Below the pieces are notes generated by a model that was not told the origin of the DNA, made no database searches, and saw nothing but the letters and a program-made list of their open reading frames with translations. The position numbers were made by a program, and so were the translations under genes. Source: JBBIOU01 sp037443205 (lineage in GTDB: Bacteria; Bacteroidota; Bacteroidia; Flavobacteriales_D; UBA2798). Taken from it: a DNA stretch of 64,000 nucleotides. Of this stretch, positions 1-9,391 are shown piece after piece. The stretch spans positions 1-64,000 of the forward strand of contig JBBIOU010000013.1 in assembly GCA_037443205.1 (NCBI GenBank), in the 5' to 3' direction. Every line of letters begins with the position of its first letter. Positions within the stretch are counted from its first letter, which is position 1.

Positions 1-388
<388 letters not shown>

Positions 389-450
389 TGTTATTCAGAT
401 TCATTAGGCTTTTCAATTTATCCTCTTTCAATATGATGATATTTATGATT

Positions 451-562
<112 letters not shown>

Positions 563-568
563 TTTATG

Positions 569-600
569 CCCCTTATGCATAATAGCATAAGGGGTTTTTT
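569..600 (+). terminator. rRNA operon terminator
   Basis: A perfect 10-bp stem (CCCCTTATGC at 569-578, GCATAAGGGG at 585-594) with a 6-nt loop is followed by a run of T from 595. This is a textbook intrinsic terminator placed directly after 5S. Confidence 0.93.
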
Positions 601-655
601 ATTTTTATAAATTTGAAGTTTTTTAAGTATTCTGAATAAAAGATTTCATATACTT

Positions 656-2416
656 TTGGTGATATTCCTGGTCATAGGAAAAAGCAATTTTGTTTTTTCT
701 CAGATTTTTTATGATTCTTTAGTTAACATTATTAAACTTGATATTGATAGTGCTATTAAACCGGATAATTTATATGATTATTTTTATGATATTGCTTCTT
801 TGCATCAATATCATAGACTGAAGAATAATATTTATATTGGAAATTCAGGACTTCCTATTTTAGAATTATCGTTAAATAATAACACTGATTACAGAAATAA
901 TGATTATAATCTTTCTATTATTAATATACCCGTAGCAAAAAAATATTTTTTAAGATCAACTAAGCCGGTAACAGATTTTTTTTACTTAATGGGTAGTTTT
1001 AAAGAGCAGTATTTAAATTTAATACATATACAACCGATAGGTAAAAATGCATCTTTTTTTGTAAGTTATAATAAAATCAAATCGGAAGGTTTTTATAAAA
1101 ATCAGCTAACGGATAATAATAATTTGTTTGCAGGGTTTGAATACAGACACGGCAATTATATTTCAAATATTTTGTTTAACTATTCAAACATTAATTTTAG
1201 AGAAAATGGGGGTATATCGGATGATTCTTTGTTTAGAATAGATTTTTATTCTAATTCAAGGTTGTATAATGTGAATTTAAACGAAGCAAAAAATAAAATT
1301 AAAGGTTATAACATCAGTGTATTAAATAATTTTAATTTAACCAAAGATACTTTAAACAGGAGGTTTAATCTGTATCATAGATTATCTTTTAATTACTATA
1401 GCAGATTGTATACTGATAATCCGGGTTATTTTTTTTATGATAATATTTTTTTAGATAGTACAATTACAAATGACAGGTATTATTATCAGGCTTTGCAGAA
1501 CAATGTAGGCTTAAATTTTGTTTCGGGTTGTTTTAGCATTAACGCATCAGTAAAATCCAGTTTAAGTAATTATGCAAATATTATTGACACCAGTACTCAT
1601 ATTATAAGTTCAGGAATTTATATGGGGTATTTTAAAAAAGCTTTGAAGGCGAATTTTAACGGGGAGTATTTTTTTACAGGTTATAAGGCAGGTAATTACA
1701 ATTTACGCGCACATATTGATTATTATTTTAAATCAGTTTTAAAGAATATAAATTTACATTTATATAGTTTTTATGATAGTCCGCCTTTTGATTACAGATA
1801 TATATATGCTAATAACTTTTATTGGGAAAATAATTTTAGAAATACAAGAAATTCAGGCGTGCGAGTAAGAGGTAATTTGCTATCAGAATTTAAATTTGAT
1901 TTATCTTACACTTTGATTGATAATTTTATTTATTTGGATACAAATTCGTTGCCTAAACAAAACGATTTTACTATTAATTATTTTAATTTTTCGTTGAATA
2001 AGAATTTTGATTCAAAATATTTTTCTTTTACTGTTGGATTGAACTATCAGAATGTACTGAAGGGGGGTGCTGTTTTAAGATTGCCCGATTATATTGGAAA
2101 TGCTTTAATATATTATAAAAACAGTTTATGGAGCATGAAATATCAGATAGGCGCTCAGGTTTTTTATTATGCTTCTTTCTATTCTAACGCATATAATCCT
2201 GCATTAAACAGTTTTTATTTGCAAAATAAAGTTAAAACAGGTGCATATCCATATATTGATTTTTTCTTTAAAGCAGCGATAAAAAACGTTAAATTATTAT
2301 TGATGATTACACATCTTAATGAAGGATTTACAGGTACAAATTATTATTCAACTATATTGTATCCAATGCCGGGCAGAGCATTTAAAATAGGGTTGAATTG
2401 GACATTTATAAATTAA
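656..2416 (+). CDS. Porin_10-like outer membrane beta-barrel protein
   Basis: Product of 586 residues, predicted to be an outer membrane barrel. The N-terminus is a hydrophobic signal peptide ending around NFVFS-Q. The segment TKPVTDFFYLMGSFKEQ, followed by IHIQPIGKNASF and GFYKNQLTDNNN, resembles the putative porin family Porin_10 of Bacteroidota; the rest is alternating aromatic and polar strands typical of a barrel. The start used is TTG at 656; GTG at 659 is equally possible, as there is no in-frame ATG upstream before the stop at 614. The gene follows the rRNA terminator and its 3' end overlaps the convergent DUF5916 gene by 11 bp. Substrate unknown. The family call rests on motif likeness only. 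Confidence 0.75.
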   Translation: MVIFLVIGKSNFVFSQIFYDSLVNIIKLDIDSAIKPDNLYDYFYDIASLHQYHRLKNNIYIGNSGLPILELSLNNNTDYRNNDYNLSIINIPVAKKYFLRSTKPVTDFFYLMGSFKEQYLNLIHIQPIGKNASFFVSYNKIKSEGFYKNQLTDNNNLFAGFEYRHGNYISNILFNYSNINFRENGGISDDSLFRIDFYSNSRLYNVNLNEAKNKIKGYNISVLNNFNLTKDTLNRRFNLYHRLSFNYYSRLYTDNPGYFFYDNIFLDSTITNDRYYYQALQNNVGLNFVSGCFSINASVKSSLSNYANIIDTSTHIISSGIYMGYFKKALKANFNGEYFFTGYKAGNYNLRAHIDYYFKSVLKNINLHLYSFYDSPPFDYRYIYANNFYWENNFRNTRNSGVRVRGNLLSEFKFDLSYTLIDNFIYLDTNSLPKQNDFTINYFNFSLNKNFDSKYFSFTVGLNYQNVLKGGAVLRLPDYIGNALIYYKNSLWSMKYQIGAQVFYYASFYSNAYNPALNSFYLQNKVKTGAYPYIDFFFKAAIKNVKLLLMITHLNEGFTGTNYYSTILYPMPGRAFKIGLNWTFIN

Positions 2417-4622
2417 ACCACCATACTAGTTTAATTGCTACTGCGCGATTTTTTACAGAAATATTTTGTGAATTATAATTTTCGGTATAAACTATAAAAA
2501 GATCTGACATGGGTTTAAACCTCCATTGAATGCGTGTATTAATATTTGTATTATTAATTTGTGTATTGTATTGAAGGAAAGTGGTAAAAAACAAGTTTTT
2601 TGTAAATGATAGGTCTATACCGGGAGCAATCAGCCAAAGATTAACATCTTTATAATCATCGGGCATAGATAAAATATTATTTTGCACACTGATGGAAAAT
2701 ATGCCCCAAGGTTGCAAACGGTAATTAACATCAGCCTGATAGGTTGTTTTTTTACCGATATAATAGTTGCCGTAATCTGCGTATAGAGAGTAGTTGAATT
2801 TTTTTCGTTGATTGGATGTATGTGCAATCTTAATATTGTTATATTGATAGTATCCTGCGGGGAGAAGTTTATTTCCTGAAAACGTGATGTCGGTATCGAA
2901 AAATAAAAGTATATTATTGTATGCAAAAGTAAATTCGGTATGTGCGGTATTTTGGTAGTTTATTCTGTAGGAAGCTGAGGCATATCTTTCGGTTAAATTA
3001 AATTGTCCGTTTCTATATTCACTTAAATAAAAATTAGGTCCATGATTATTTATTATTTTGGAATTTGGGTAAAATTTTCTTGTTATCATGGGTTCAAATC
3101 GCCAATAAGATTTTTTGATGATAGTGTCTAATACCGGGTTGTAATTATCTACTCTGGGCACAAAGCCAACCTGTGCGTCATAGTTTCTGCCAACATATTC
3201 ATGGTTCCACATGAGTGTCCATTGAGGGTCTTCGTACATTAGCCAGGAGGCATGAGCAAAGTTATCGTCAGCTTTTTTATTTAAAAATGCGTGATGATAA
3301 AATATTTTTCCGTTTATTTTCCCATCCATACTGGCAATATTCCAATCAAGTCCGGCAACTCGGTTAAAGTTGTTAAAATTTATCTTGTCCTTTTCGAAGG
3401 TTTGTTTATTAACAAAAATTGCAGCTATGTTAGAGCGACCTTTGAGTTGATATAGAGCTGCAGCGGCAGTAAAATTTTCGGCATCAACATTAAATTCTGC
3501 TTTTTTTTCGGTTTGCATATTCATTACGCCAATTCTCCATTTTCTGTTTAATTTACCACTCAATCTTGCGCCTGCAATTATCGGTATGTTGTTTCCGTTG
3601 ATTAGTCCGATTCTTCTTGAAAAGAAGGGGCGTATTTGTCTGAAACCAAATCTCTCAAAAATATCGCTGTTTTCAATAAAGAAGTTTCTTCTTTCGGGGA
3701 AAAAAAGGCTAAAGCGAGATAGGTTTGTAACTTGTCTGTCAACTTCAACCTGAGCAAAATCGGGATTTATGGTTAAATCCAGATTTAAACCCGGGCCAAT
3801 ACCCACTTTTGCATCTAATCCTGCGTTTGGTTTATTGAGATAATTGTTTTGGGGCTGGTAGTTTTCGGTATAAGTATTAATGAGGTAGGGGATAAGCGAA
3901 ATATTGGTTACTGATTTTTTAATTGGTTCATCCCAAATCAGCAATCCGGTAAATGCTAAGGAGCTGGCATTAAAATTTCTGGGAACAGGCGACCATACAG
4001 ATAGTTCATTTCTTTTTAAGTCGGTGCGCGCAAAATTAATTCTCCATGTTTGAAGCTGTTTATTGTATCGGAGTGTTTTAAAAGGTATTGCTATTTCGGC
4101 AATCCAATATCTGTCAAAAATTTTTACCTCAGATAACCATTTGTTATCCCAGGTGTAATTTATACCCATGCCACCGCCATATTGCAGTAATCCTTCGCTT
4201 TGCACACCATGAGGCGAAATACAAAATGCAAATCCGTTTGTTAAGTCATTAAACGGGTCAATATATATACAAAATGCATCATTTACTTTGGGAGCGAAGT
4301 CTCTCTTTAGAGATTGTACGATAAATTCACCGGGTAAAGTATCATAACAGACAGCGCTGATGTATAGGTAATAGTCGTCATAGAGAATTTTTACTTCGGT
4401 TTTGGTTTTTGCCAAAGAAGTATCAAACGGAAATTGTTGCACAAAATCTTTAGCTAAGTTTGCATGTTTCCATGCCTCTTCGTTTAAATCAGCATCAATA
4501 GTTATTGTGCTAATAGCTTTTTTGAGTTGTATAACAGGAACATCTTTTACTTTTGTTTGTTGGCATAAAACAACATTGAAAGTAAATATACATAAAAGAA
4601 TGTTGATGATTTTTTTATACAT
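2406..4622 (-). CDS. CBM9-like / DUF5916 domain outer membrane protein
   Basis: Product of 738 residues with a signal peptide (about residues 1-20, cleavage before QQTK). Residues about 30-215 resemble a family 9 carbohydrate-binding module: ITIDADLNEEAWKHA and later IYIDPFNDLTNGF are the usual landmarks. The remainder is the long DUF5916 region, with FFPERRNFFIENSDIF and FSRRIGL, predicted to form a C-terminal beta-barrel. Proteins of this architecture are common in Bacteroidota; some are labelled hydrolases, but no catalytic residue is recognisable and no activity is claimed. It converges on the Porin_10-like gene, with stop codons overlapping by 11 bp. Confidence 0.82.
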   Translation of the reverse strand: MYKKIINILLCIFTFNVVLCQQTKVKDVPVIQLKKAISTITIDADLNEEAWKHANLAKDFVQQFPFDTSLAKTKTEVKILYDDYYLYISAVCYDTLPGEFIVQSLKRDFAPKVNDAFCIYIDPFNDLTNGFAFCISPHGVQSEGLLQYGGGMGINYTWDNKWLSEVKIFDRYWIAEIAIPFKTLRYNKQLQTWRINFARTDLKRNELSVWSPVPRNFNASSLAFTGLLIWDEPIKKSVTNISLIPYLINTYTENYQPQNNYLNKPNAGLDAKVGIGPGLNLDLTINPDFAQVEVDRQVTNLSRFSLFFPERRNFFIENSDIFERFGFRQIRPFFSRRIGLINGNNIPIIAGARLSGKLNRKWRIGVMNMQTEKKAEFNVDAENFTAAAALYQLKGRSNIAAIFVNKQTFEKDKINFNNFNRVAGLDWNIASMDGKINGKIFYHHAFLNKKADDNFAHASWLMYEDPQWTLMWNHEYVGRNYDAQVGFVPRVDNYNPVLDTIIKKSYWRFEPMITRKFYPNSKIINNHGPNFYLSEYRNGQFNLTERYASASYRINYQNTAHTEFTFAYNNILLFFDTDITFSGNKLLPAGYYQYNNIKIAHTSNQRKKFNYSLYADYGNYYIGKKTTYQADVNYRLQPWGIFSISVQNNILSMPDDYKDVNLWLIAPGIDLSFTKNLFFTTFLQYNTQINNTNINTRIQWRFKPMSDLFIVYTENYNSQNISVKNRAVAIKLVWWFNL

Positions 4623-4629
4623 TAAGTTG

Positions 4630-4664
4630 CAAAAATAATAAAGGCTGCCAATTACAACAGCCTT
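4630..4664 (-). promoter_or_regulatory. Possible promoter with overlapping hairpin upstream of the DUF5916 gene
   Basis: On the minus strand TATTTTTG (4630-4637) fits the TAnnTTTG -7 box and ends 7 nt before the ATG at 4622, which would give a leaderless or nearly leaderless mRNA. A 7-bp inverted repeat (AAGGCTG 4641-4647, CAGCCTT 4658-4664) sits just upstream. A TTG lies 17 nt before the -7 box, a little closer than usual. Confidence 0.35.
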
Positions 4665-4857
4665 GCCTATTTCTGGGTATATACCCTGATGAATTTATAT
4701 GAACGACATCCTATAAGCCAAATACATTTAACAGTGGTGTATGGCGTTTCTATACTGCAAATCTCCGGTTAAAAATTATTTTCAGTTAATTTTGGTTAAG
4801 TATTTAGCTGTTTTTGAGTGATGTTTTTTAAATTGTTTTAAACTCAATTAACCCATA
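4665..4857. other. Intergenic, nothing recognised
   Basis: This AT-rich stretch lies between the DUF5916 gene and a 32-codon reading frame. I see no RNA gene, strong terminator or convincing repeat here. Confidence 0.5.
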
Positions 4858-4956
4858 TTAGCTAAATATAATACCTAAAATAGTGAAGAAAATAACCACT
4901 AATCCGGCATACAAGGTACTTTTGTCAGTAAATGGATTTTTCTTAAGTGTAATCAT
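4858..4956 (-). CDS. Possible 32-residue single-pass membrane peptide
   Basis: A short minus-strand frame starts with ATG at 4956 and ends at TAA (4858-4860). The predicted peptide opens MITLKKNPFTDKSTLYAG and continues with a hydrophobic helix of about 15 residues (LVVIFFTILGIIF), then Ser. The charged N-terminus followed by one hydrophobic segment is what a real small membrane protein looks like, and the frame lies in a 480-bp gap with no other gene. No family is recognised. No clear ribosome binding site or -7 box was found upstream, so this remains a candidate. Confidence 0.42.
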   Translation of the reverse strand: MITLKKNPFTDKSTLYAGLVVIFFTILGIIFS

Positions 4957-5102
4957 AACTAAGTTTTTTTGATTATATAACGTTTTGTATGCAGGCAGAG
5001 TTTTTTTAAAAAATGTTAATACTAAATGCTGAATGAAATAAAAATAACTTTAATGGAATGATTTGTACCTTTACATTATAATATAATACCGTTTAAAAGA
5101 TA

Positions 5103-5801
5103 ATGAGCAATACAAAATATACTTTAAAAAAGGTAGTAACAAATGATGGAACGGTTACATTTTTTGTTGAGGAATTAAATGAACATTACCATTCTATACA
5201 TGGTGCGCGGAAAGAATCTATGCATGTTTATATAAAGAATGGGTTAGATTATTATTTAAAAAATTATCCCGATAAAACGTTTATAAAGATATTAGAAGTA
5301 GGTTTTGGAACCGGATTAAACGCGTTATTAACGAGGGTACAACTTTATTTATATAGGGATACAAAAGCACATTATTCGGCAATAGAACCCTATCCAATAG
5401 CCTTAAATGAAATAAAAGAATTGGATTATGCTGATTTATTTTCAAATAAAATTAAAGAAACTTATTTAAAATTTCATACATGCGATTGGGGAGAGGAAGT
5501 GTTTATAGATAACCAAATGAAATTTAATAAAGAGCAAATATGCTTAGAGGATTATAATACAGACGAGCGATATGATGTAATATATTTTGATGCATTTGCA
5601 CCTGATAAACAACCCGAACTTTGGAGCAAAGAGATTTTTTTAAAATTATACAATTTAATGAATGAAGGAGGTATTTTGGTAACCTATTGTGCAAAGGGGC
5701 AAGTAAAGAGAATATTAAAAGAAGTAGGTTACAAGCTTGAAGAATTGCCCGGTCCGCAGGGAAAGCGAGAAATGACAAGAGCCATAAAAAACCCTCTCTG
5801 A
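5103..5801 (+). CDS. mnmD: tRNA 5-methylaminomethyl-2-thiouridine methyltransferase MnmD-like
   Basis: Product of 232 residues, a SAM-dependent methyltransferase of the Methyltransf_30 family. It would act in the last step of mnm5s2U34 synthesis in tRNA wobble positions. Landmarks: the SAM-binding loop ILEVGFGTGLNALL (about residues 63-76), YDVIYFDAFAPDKQPELWS (the DAFxPxxxPxxW signature), and LVTYCAKGQVKRIL followed by LPGPQGKREMTRA at the C-terminus. In Gammaproteobacteria this domain is fused to the MnmC oxidase domain; here it stands alone, as is usual in Bacteroidota. The stop codon lies inside the downstream hairpin. Confidence 0.88.
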   Translation: MSNTKYTLKKVVTNDGTVTFFVEELNEHYHSIHGARKESMHVYIKNGLDYYLKNYPDKTFIKILEVGFGTGLNALLTRVQLYLYRDTKAHYSAIEPYPIALNEIKELDYADLFSNKIKETYLKFHTCDWGEEVFIDNQMKFNKEQICLEDYNTDERYDVIYFDAFAPDKQPELWSKEIFLKLYNLMNEGGILVTYCAKGQVKRILKEVGYKLEELPGPQGKREMTRAIKNPL

Positions 5802-5813
5802 AGCAGAGAGGGT
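5785..5813. terminator. Bidirectional terminator between mnmD and the dcw operon
   Basis: A perfect 10-bp stem (ACCCTCTCTG 5791-5800, CAGAGAGGGT 5804-5813) has a 3-nt loop. Reading leftward it is followed by a T6 tract (5785-5790 as A on the plus strand), so it should end the long minus-strand cell-division operon. Reading rightward the T run is only 3 nt. The mnmD stop codon is within the stem. Confidence 0.8.
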
Positions 5814-5876
5814 TTAAACCAACCAAAAGCTAATTTTTACATTTAACCCAATGCCAATTTATAAAGCAAATTAGAG

Positions 5877-6320
5877 TTACGATAATAGCTCTTTTACTAT
5901 TTGAGAAATTAATTTCCCATCGGCCTGGCCTTGTAATTTTGGCATCACAGCGCTCATTACTTTGCCTGTATCTGCCGCTGATTTTGCTCCAAGCTGTTCG
6001 ATAGTTTGTTTTACAATAGTTTTTATTTGTTCTTCGCCCATTTGCTCCGGAAGATAAGTTTTAATGACTTGCGCCTGGAATAACTCGGCAGCCTCTAAAT
6101 CATTACGACCTTGTTGTTTATAAATTTCGGCAGCCTCCAGTCTTTGCTTATACATTTTTTGGAGCATCTTTAATTCAGCAGCTTCGCTAACATCGGCATT
6201 GCCTTTGGTTTGTTCAAGCAATAAAGCAGCTTTAATGGCTCTTAAAGCTTCCAGCTTATCCTTTTCTTTGGAAAGCATGGCGTTTTTAATGTCGGAATTT
6301 ATTTTTTCGCTTAGACTCAT
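5877..6320 (-). CDS. GatB/YqeY domain protein
   Basis: Product of 147 residues matching the free-standing YqeY family, which shares its fold with the tRNA-binding tail of the GatB amidotransferase subunit. Landmarks are LEALRAIKAALLLEQTKG near residues 23-40, AEIYKQQGRNDLEAAE near 64-79, YLPEQMGEEQI, and a C-terminal GKVMSAVMPKLQGQADGK. Its precise role is not settled; a tRNA-related function is inferred from the fold. It lies 12 bp after ftsZ and is the last gene before the operon terminator, a common place for it in Bacteroidota. Confidence 0.9.
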   Translation of the reverse strand: MSLSEKINSDIKNAMLSKEKDKLEALRAIKAALLLEQTKGNADVSEAAELKMLQKMYKQRLEAAEIYKQQGRNDLEAAELFQAQVIKTYLPEQMGEEQIKTIVKQTIEQLGAKSAADTGKVMSAVMPKLQGQADGKLISQIVKELLS

Positions 6321-6332
6321 ATTGTTTTATTT

Positions 6333-8072
6333 TTAATCAACATTTCCGTGCAGAAAAGAGTTATTGGGTTTTAAACCTGTGGTTTTATTGCCGTTTTCAT
6401 CAGTTTTTTCGGCAATATTAAATTTAGATGTACTGGTGTCGTTATTATCCGGTTGATTGAACAATGTAAAATTTCTGCGTTTATATGCAGGTTCATTTTC
6501 CATTTCAGATAATCCTTGATGCGTTTTGAGTTTTGCTGTTAGTTCGCGTATGCGGGCCAAGCGTTCGTTAGCAAGTTTTTGTTGTTCGGCAAGAGACAGG
6601 TTTTTTTCATCGCTATCCTCATTGCTTTCAGAATGAATATGGGTATCTATTTCTTGGTTTCCATATTCGGTTTGAGTAAGCGTTGCTTGATTAGCAACCG
6701 TTTCGTTTTTAATTTCATTTTCGGGTTCTTCTTCAGTTAACCAATGTCGAACAATTTCTGTTTTCACTTCTTCGTTTTTAGTTGTATTTAGATCTTCTGA
6801 AGAGGTATTTAATACAGAACTATTTTCGTTATTTACAAATGGTTCGAATATGGTTTGATTTTCGTTTTTGGGTATTTCAATTTCAAATTCTATTTTATTT
6901 TCTTCATTGGCCGATATGATTGTATTTTCATTTTTTTCTAAAAGATAGGGTTCATCAGCCGGTTTTTCTACTGTTTCTGTATTAACAGGGGAGGAATTGC
7001 TGACAATTTGAGTTGGTGATGATATGGGCTGAGTAATCATGGTTGGCATATCGGTTTCCAGACTGATGTATTTTTTTTCGGGCGCTTTATATTCGATTCC
7101 TATGCCGTTATTTCTGTTAAATCCTGTAGCAATAACAGTTAAAGATATTTTATCGCCCATGGTTTCATCGTATGCGTGCCCCCATTTTACATCGGCAGTT
7201 GCACCGGCTTCTTGTTGCATATAATCAACTATTTCGCCTATTTCGTCCATAGTAACTTCGTTGCTACCATAGGTAATGTTGATTAATACATATTTAGCAC
7301 CATAAATATTATTATCGTTAAGTAAAGGAGAAGATAAAGCTTTTTCGGCAGCAATTGTGGCTCTGTTTTCGCCTTCTGCACTACCAATACCCATGATGGC
7401 TACTCCGCTTCCGCGCATGATAGTATTTACATCGTTAAAATCAACATTCATAGAGCCGGTAATAGAAATCATTTCAGCGATTCCTCTGGCAGCCGTATTT
7501 AATACTTCGTCTGCATGGGCAAATGCATTGGATAAGGTAAGATTGCCATACATTTCGCGGAGTTTATCGTTGTTAATTACCAACAGAGTATCTACCACGT
7601 TCCGCATATTTTCTAAGCCTTGTTCGGCCAGCATTTTTTTACTCTTTCCTTCAAAACTAAATGGCATGGTAACAATGCCTACGGTAAGTATGCCCATTTC
7701 TTTGGCAACCTGTGCGATAACAGGCGCTGCGCCCGTGCCGGTTCCTCCGCCCATACCTGCAGTAATAAAAACCATTTTGGTATTATAACTTAAGATGGCT
7801 TTTATATCTTCTATATTTTCAATAGCAGCATTACGGCCAATTTCGGGTAACTGACCGGCACCCAAGCCTTGAGTTAAACTGGGTCCTAATTGAATTTTTA
7901 AAGGCACAGGACTGATGTCCAGGTGTTGTTTGTCAGTATTTGTTACGATAAAGTCAACACCTTTTATTTGTTGTTGAAACATGTAGTTAACGGCATTACA
8001 TCCACCGCCACCTACGCCAATCACTTTAATGATGTTTCCGGATTGGCCATTGGGTAAATCAAATTTAAACAT
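6333..8072 (-). CDS. ftsZ: Cell division protein FtsZ
   Basis: Product of 579 residues, the tubulin-like GTPase that builds the division ring. The N-terminal GTP-binding region has GVGGGGCNAV (about residues 19-28) and the tubulin signature GGGTGTGAAP (about 109-118); the T7 loop NVDFNDV is also present. The globular part ends near residue 330 and is followed by a roughly 190-residue acidic, Asn/Glu-rich linker. EPAYKRRN near residue 527 resembles the conserved C-terminal peptide that binds FtsA, but here it is followed by about 45 further residues rather than ending the protein. It lies 50 bp downstream of ftsA and 12 bp upstream of yqeY. Confidence 0.97.
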   Translation of the reverse strand: MFKFDLPNGQSGNIIKVIGVGGGGCNAVNYMFQQQIKGVDFIVTNTDKQHLDISPVPLKIQLGPSLTQGLGAGQLPEIGRNAAIENIEDIKAILSYNTKMVFITAGMGGGTGTGAAPVIAQVAKEMGILTVGIVTMPFSFEGKSKKMLAEQGLENMRNVVDTLLVINNDKLREMYGNLTLSNAFAHADEVLNTAARGIAEMISITGSMNVDFNDVNTIMRGSGVAIMGIGSAEGENRATIAAEKALSSPLLNDNNIYGAKYVLINITYGSNEVTMDEIGEIVDYMQQEAGATADVKWGHAYDETMGDKISLTVIATGFNRNNGIGIEYKAPEKKYISLETDMPTMITQPISSPTQIVSNSSPVNTETVEKPADEPYLLEKNENTIISANEENKIEFEIEIPKNENQTIFEPFVNNENSSVLNTSSEDLNTTKNEEVKTEIVRHWLTEEEPENEIKNETVANQATLTQTEYGNQEIDTHIHSESNEDSDEKNLSLAEQQKLANERLARIRELTAKLKTHQGLSEMENEPAYKRRNFTLFNQPDNNDTSTSKFNIAEKTDENGNKTTGLKPNNSFLHGNVD

Positions 8073-8122
8073 AATAAAACAGATTTTTGGTTAGTATTTG
8101 GTTGGTTGTTTTTGCATATTAA

Positions 8123-9388
8123 TTATTCAATATCTTCATCGAAAAACTTTTTGCTGCTGCTAAATATTTTTTCGAAGAAAGAACCTTTTGATTTTTGCGA
8201 ATGTGTTTTAATAGTTTTTTGACTAGCTCTTTGTTTTTCGTATTTTTCAAATCCTTTTATTACCAAACCGATACCTGTAGAAAACAGAGGACTGGTAACT
8301 TCTTCAGAACCTTTAGCCAGATGTTCGGTAGGGTAACCGATGCGTGTATCCATTCCGGTGATGTATTCAAACAATTGAGTAATGTGTTTTAATTGAGAAC
8401 CTCCGCCTGTTACAACAATGCCCCCGATTAATTTTTTTTCGAAACCGGAATTTTTTATTTCATAATAAACATGTTCTATGATTTCTTCCATTCGAGCCTG
8501 TATGATGCCGGCTAAAAAGCGCACAGAGATTTCTTTGGGTTTTTGTCCTTTTAAACCGGGTATACAAACAATTTCGTTGCTTTGGCTTTCGCTCATGAGA
8601 GCGCTTCCAAATTTAAGTTTAAGTAGTTCGGCTTGCCTGCCTATGATGGTACATCCTTCTTTTATGTCTTCGGTAATTACATTCCCTCCAAAAGGTATAA
8701 CAGCTGTATGGCGAATAATGCCGTCTTGAAAAATGGCAATATCGGTTGTGCCTCCACCAATATCAACCAGCACTACACCGGCTTCTTTTTCTTCCATGCT
8801 TAAAACGGCTTCGCTTGATGCCAAAGGTTCCAAAATCATGTCGTCAAGTTCAAGTCCGGCTTTTGAAACGCATTTATGAATATTTTTGGCTGCAGCAATT
8901 TGTCCGGTGATTATGTGAAAGTTTGCTTCCAGTCTGATGCCTGACATACCAATGGGGTCTTTTATCCCTTGTTCATTATCTACAATATATTCTTGCGGCA
9001 AAACATGAATAATTTCTTCGCCCGGTAGCATAACCAACTTATACATATCCTCTATCAGGGCGTTGATATCATCCTGTCCGATTTCATCATCCAGGGTGTT
9101 TCTGGTTCTGATGCCTCTGTGTTGTAAACTTTTGATGTGCTGACCGGCAATACCAACATTTACAACACGGATATCAACACCCGATCGATCGCTTGCCTGT
9201 TGGATAGCAGTTTTGATAGATTGAACAGTTTTTTCAATGTTGGATACTACTCCGCGCGTAACGCCAACTGATTCGGATTTGCCTACTCCAAGAATTTCAA
9301 TTTTGCCGTGCTCGTTTTTACGTCCTACCAGGCAGGCAATTTTGGTAGTACCGATGTCAAGTCCGACAATGATTTCAGGTGATTCCAT
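8123..9388 (-). CDS. ftsA: Cell division protein FtsA
   Basis: Product of 421 residues, the actin-like ATPase that ties FtsZ filaments to the membrane. Landmarks: the phosphate-1 loop VGLDIGTTKIACLVG at residues about 8-22, the FtsA-specific 1C region (GEEIIHVLPQEYIVD), the phosphate-2 loop VVLVDIGGGTTDIAIF, and VVTGGGSQLKHI near the adenosine site. The C-terminal tail (residues about 385-421) is Lys- and Phe-rich and ends in FFEKIFSSSKKFFDEDIE, which could be the amphipathic membrane-targeting helix. It starts 3 bp after ftsQ. Confidence 0.97.
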   Translation of the reverse strand: MESPEIIVGLDIGTTKIACLVGRKNEHGKIEILGVGKSESVGVTRGVVSNIEKTVQSIKTAIQQASDRSGVDIRVVNVGIAGQHIKSLQHRGIRTRNTLDDEIGQDDINALIEDMYKLVMLPGEEIIHVLPQEYIVDNEQGIKDPIGMSGIRLEANFHIITGQIAAAKNIHKCVSKAGLELDDMILEPLASSEAVLSMEEKEAGVVLVDIGGGTTDIAIFQDGIIRHTAVIPFGGNVITEDIKEGCTIIGRQAELLKLKFGSALMSESQSNEIVCIPGLKGQKPKEISVRFLAGIIQARMEEIIEHVYYEIKNSGFEKKLIGGIVVTGGGSQLKHITQLFEYITGMDTRIGYPTEHLAKGSEEVTSPLFSTGIGLVIKGFEKYEKQRASQKTIKTHSQKSKGSFFEKIFSSSKKFFDEDIE

Positions 9389-9391
9389 AGT

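Noticed and set aside
4671..4740. Possible fifth copy of the 81-bp hairpin repeat
   Set aside because: Only scattered similarity (TATATACCCT, AAGCCA) to R3; the diagnostic AATGACAATTTTGGG end is absent.
7357..7788. A 143-codon plus-strand frame
   Set aside because: It is antisense to the GTPase core of ftsZ and has no signal of its own.
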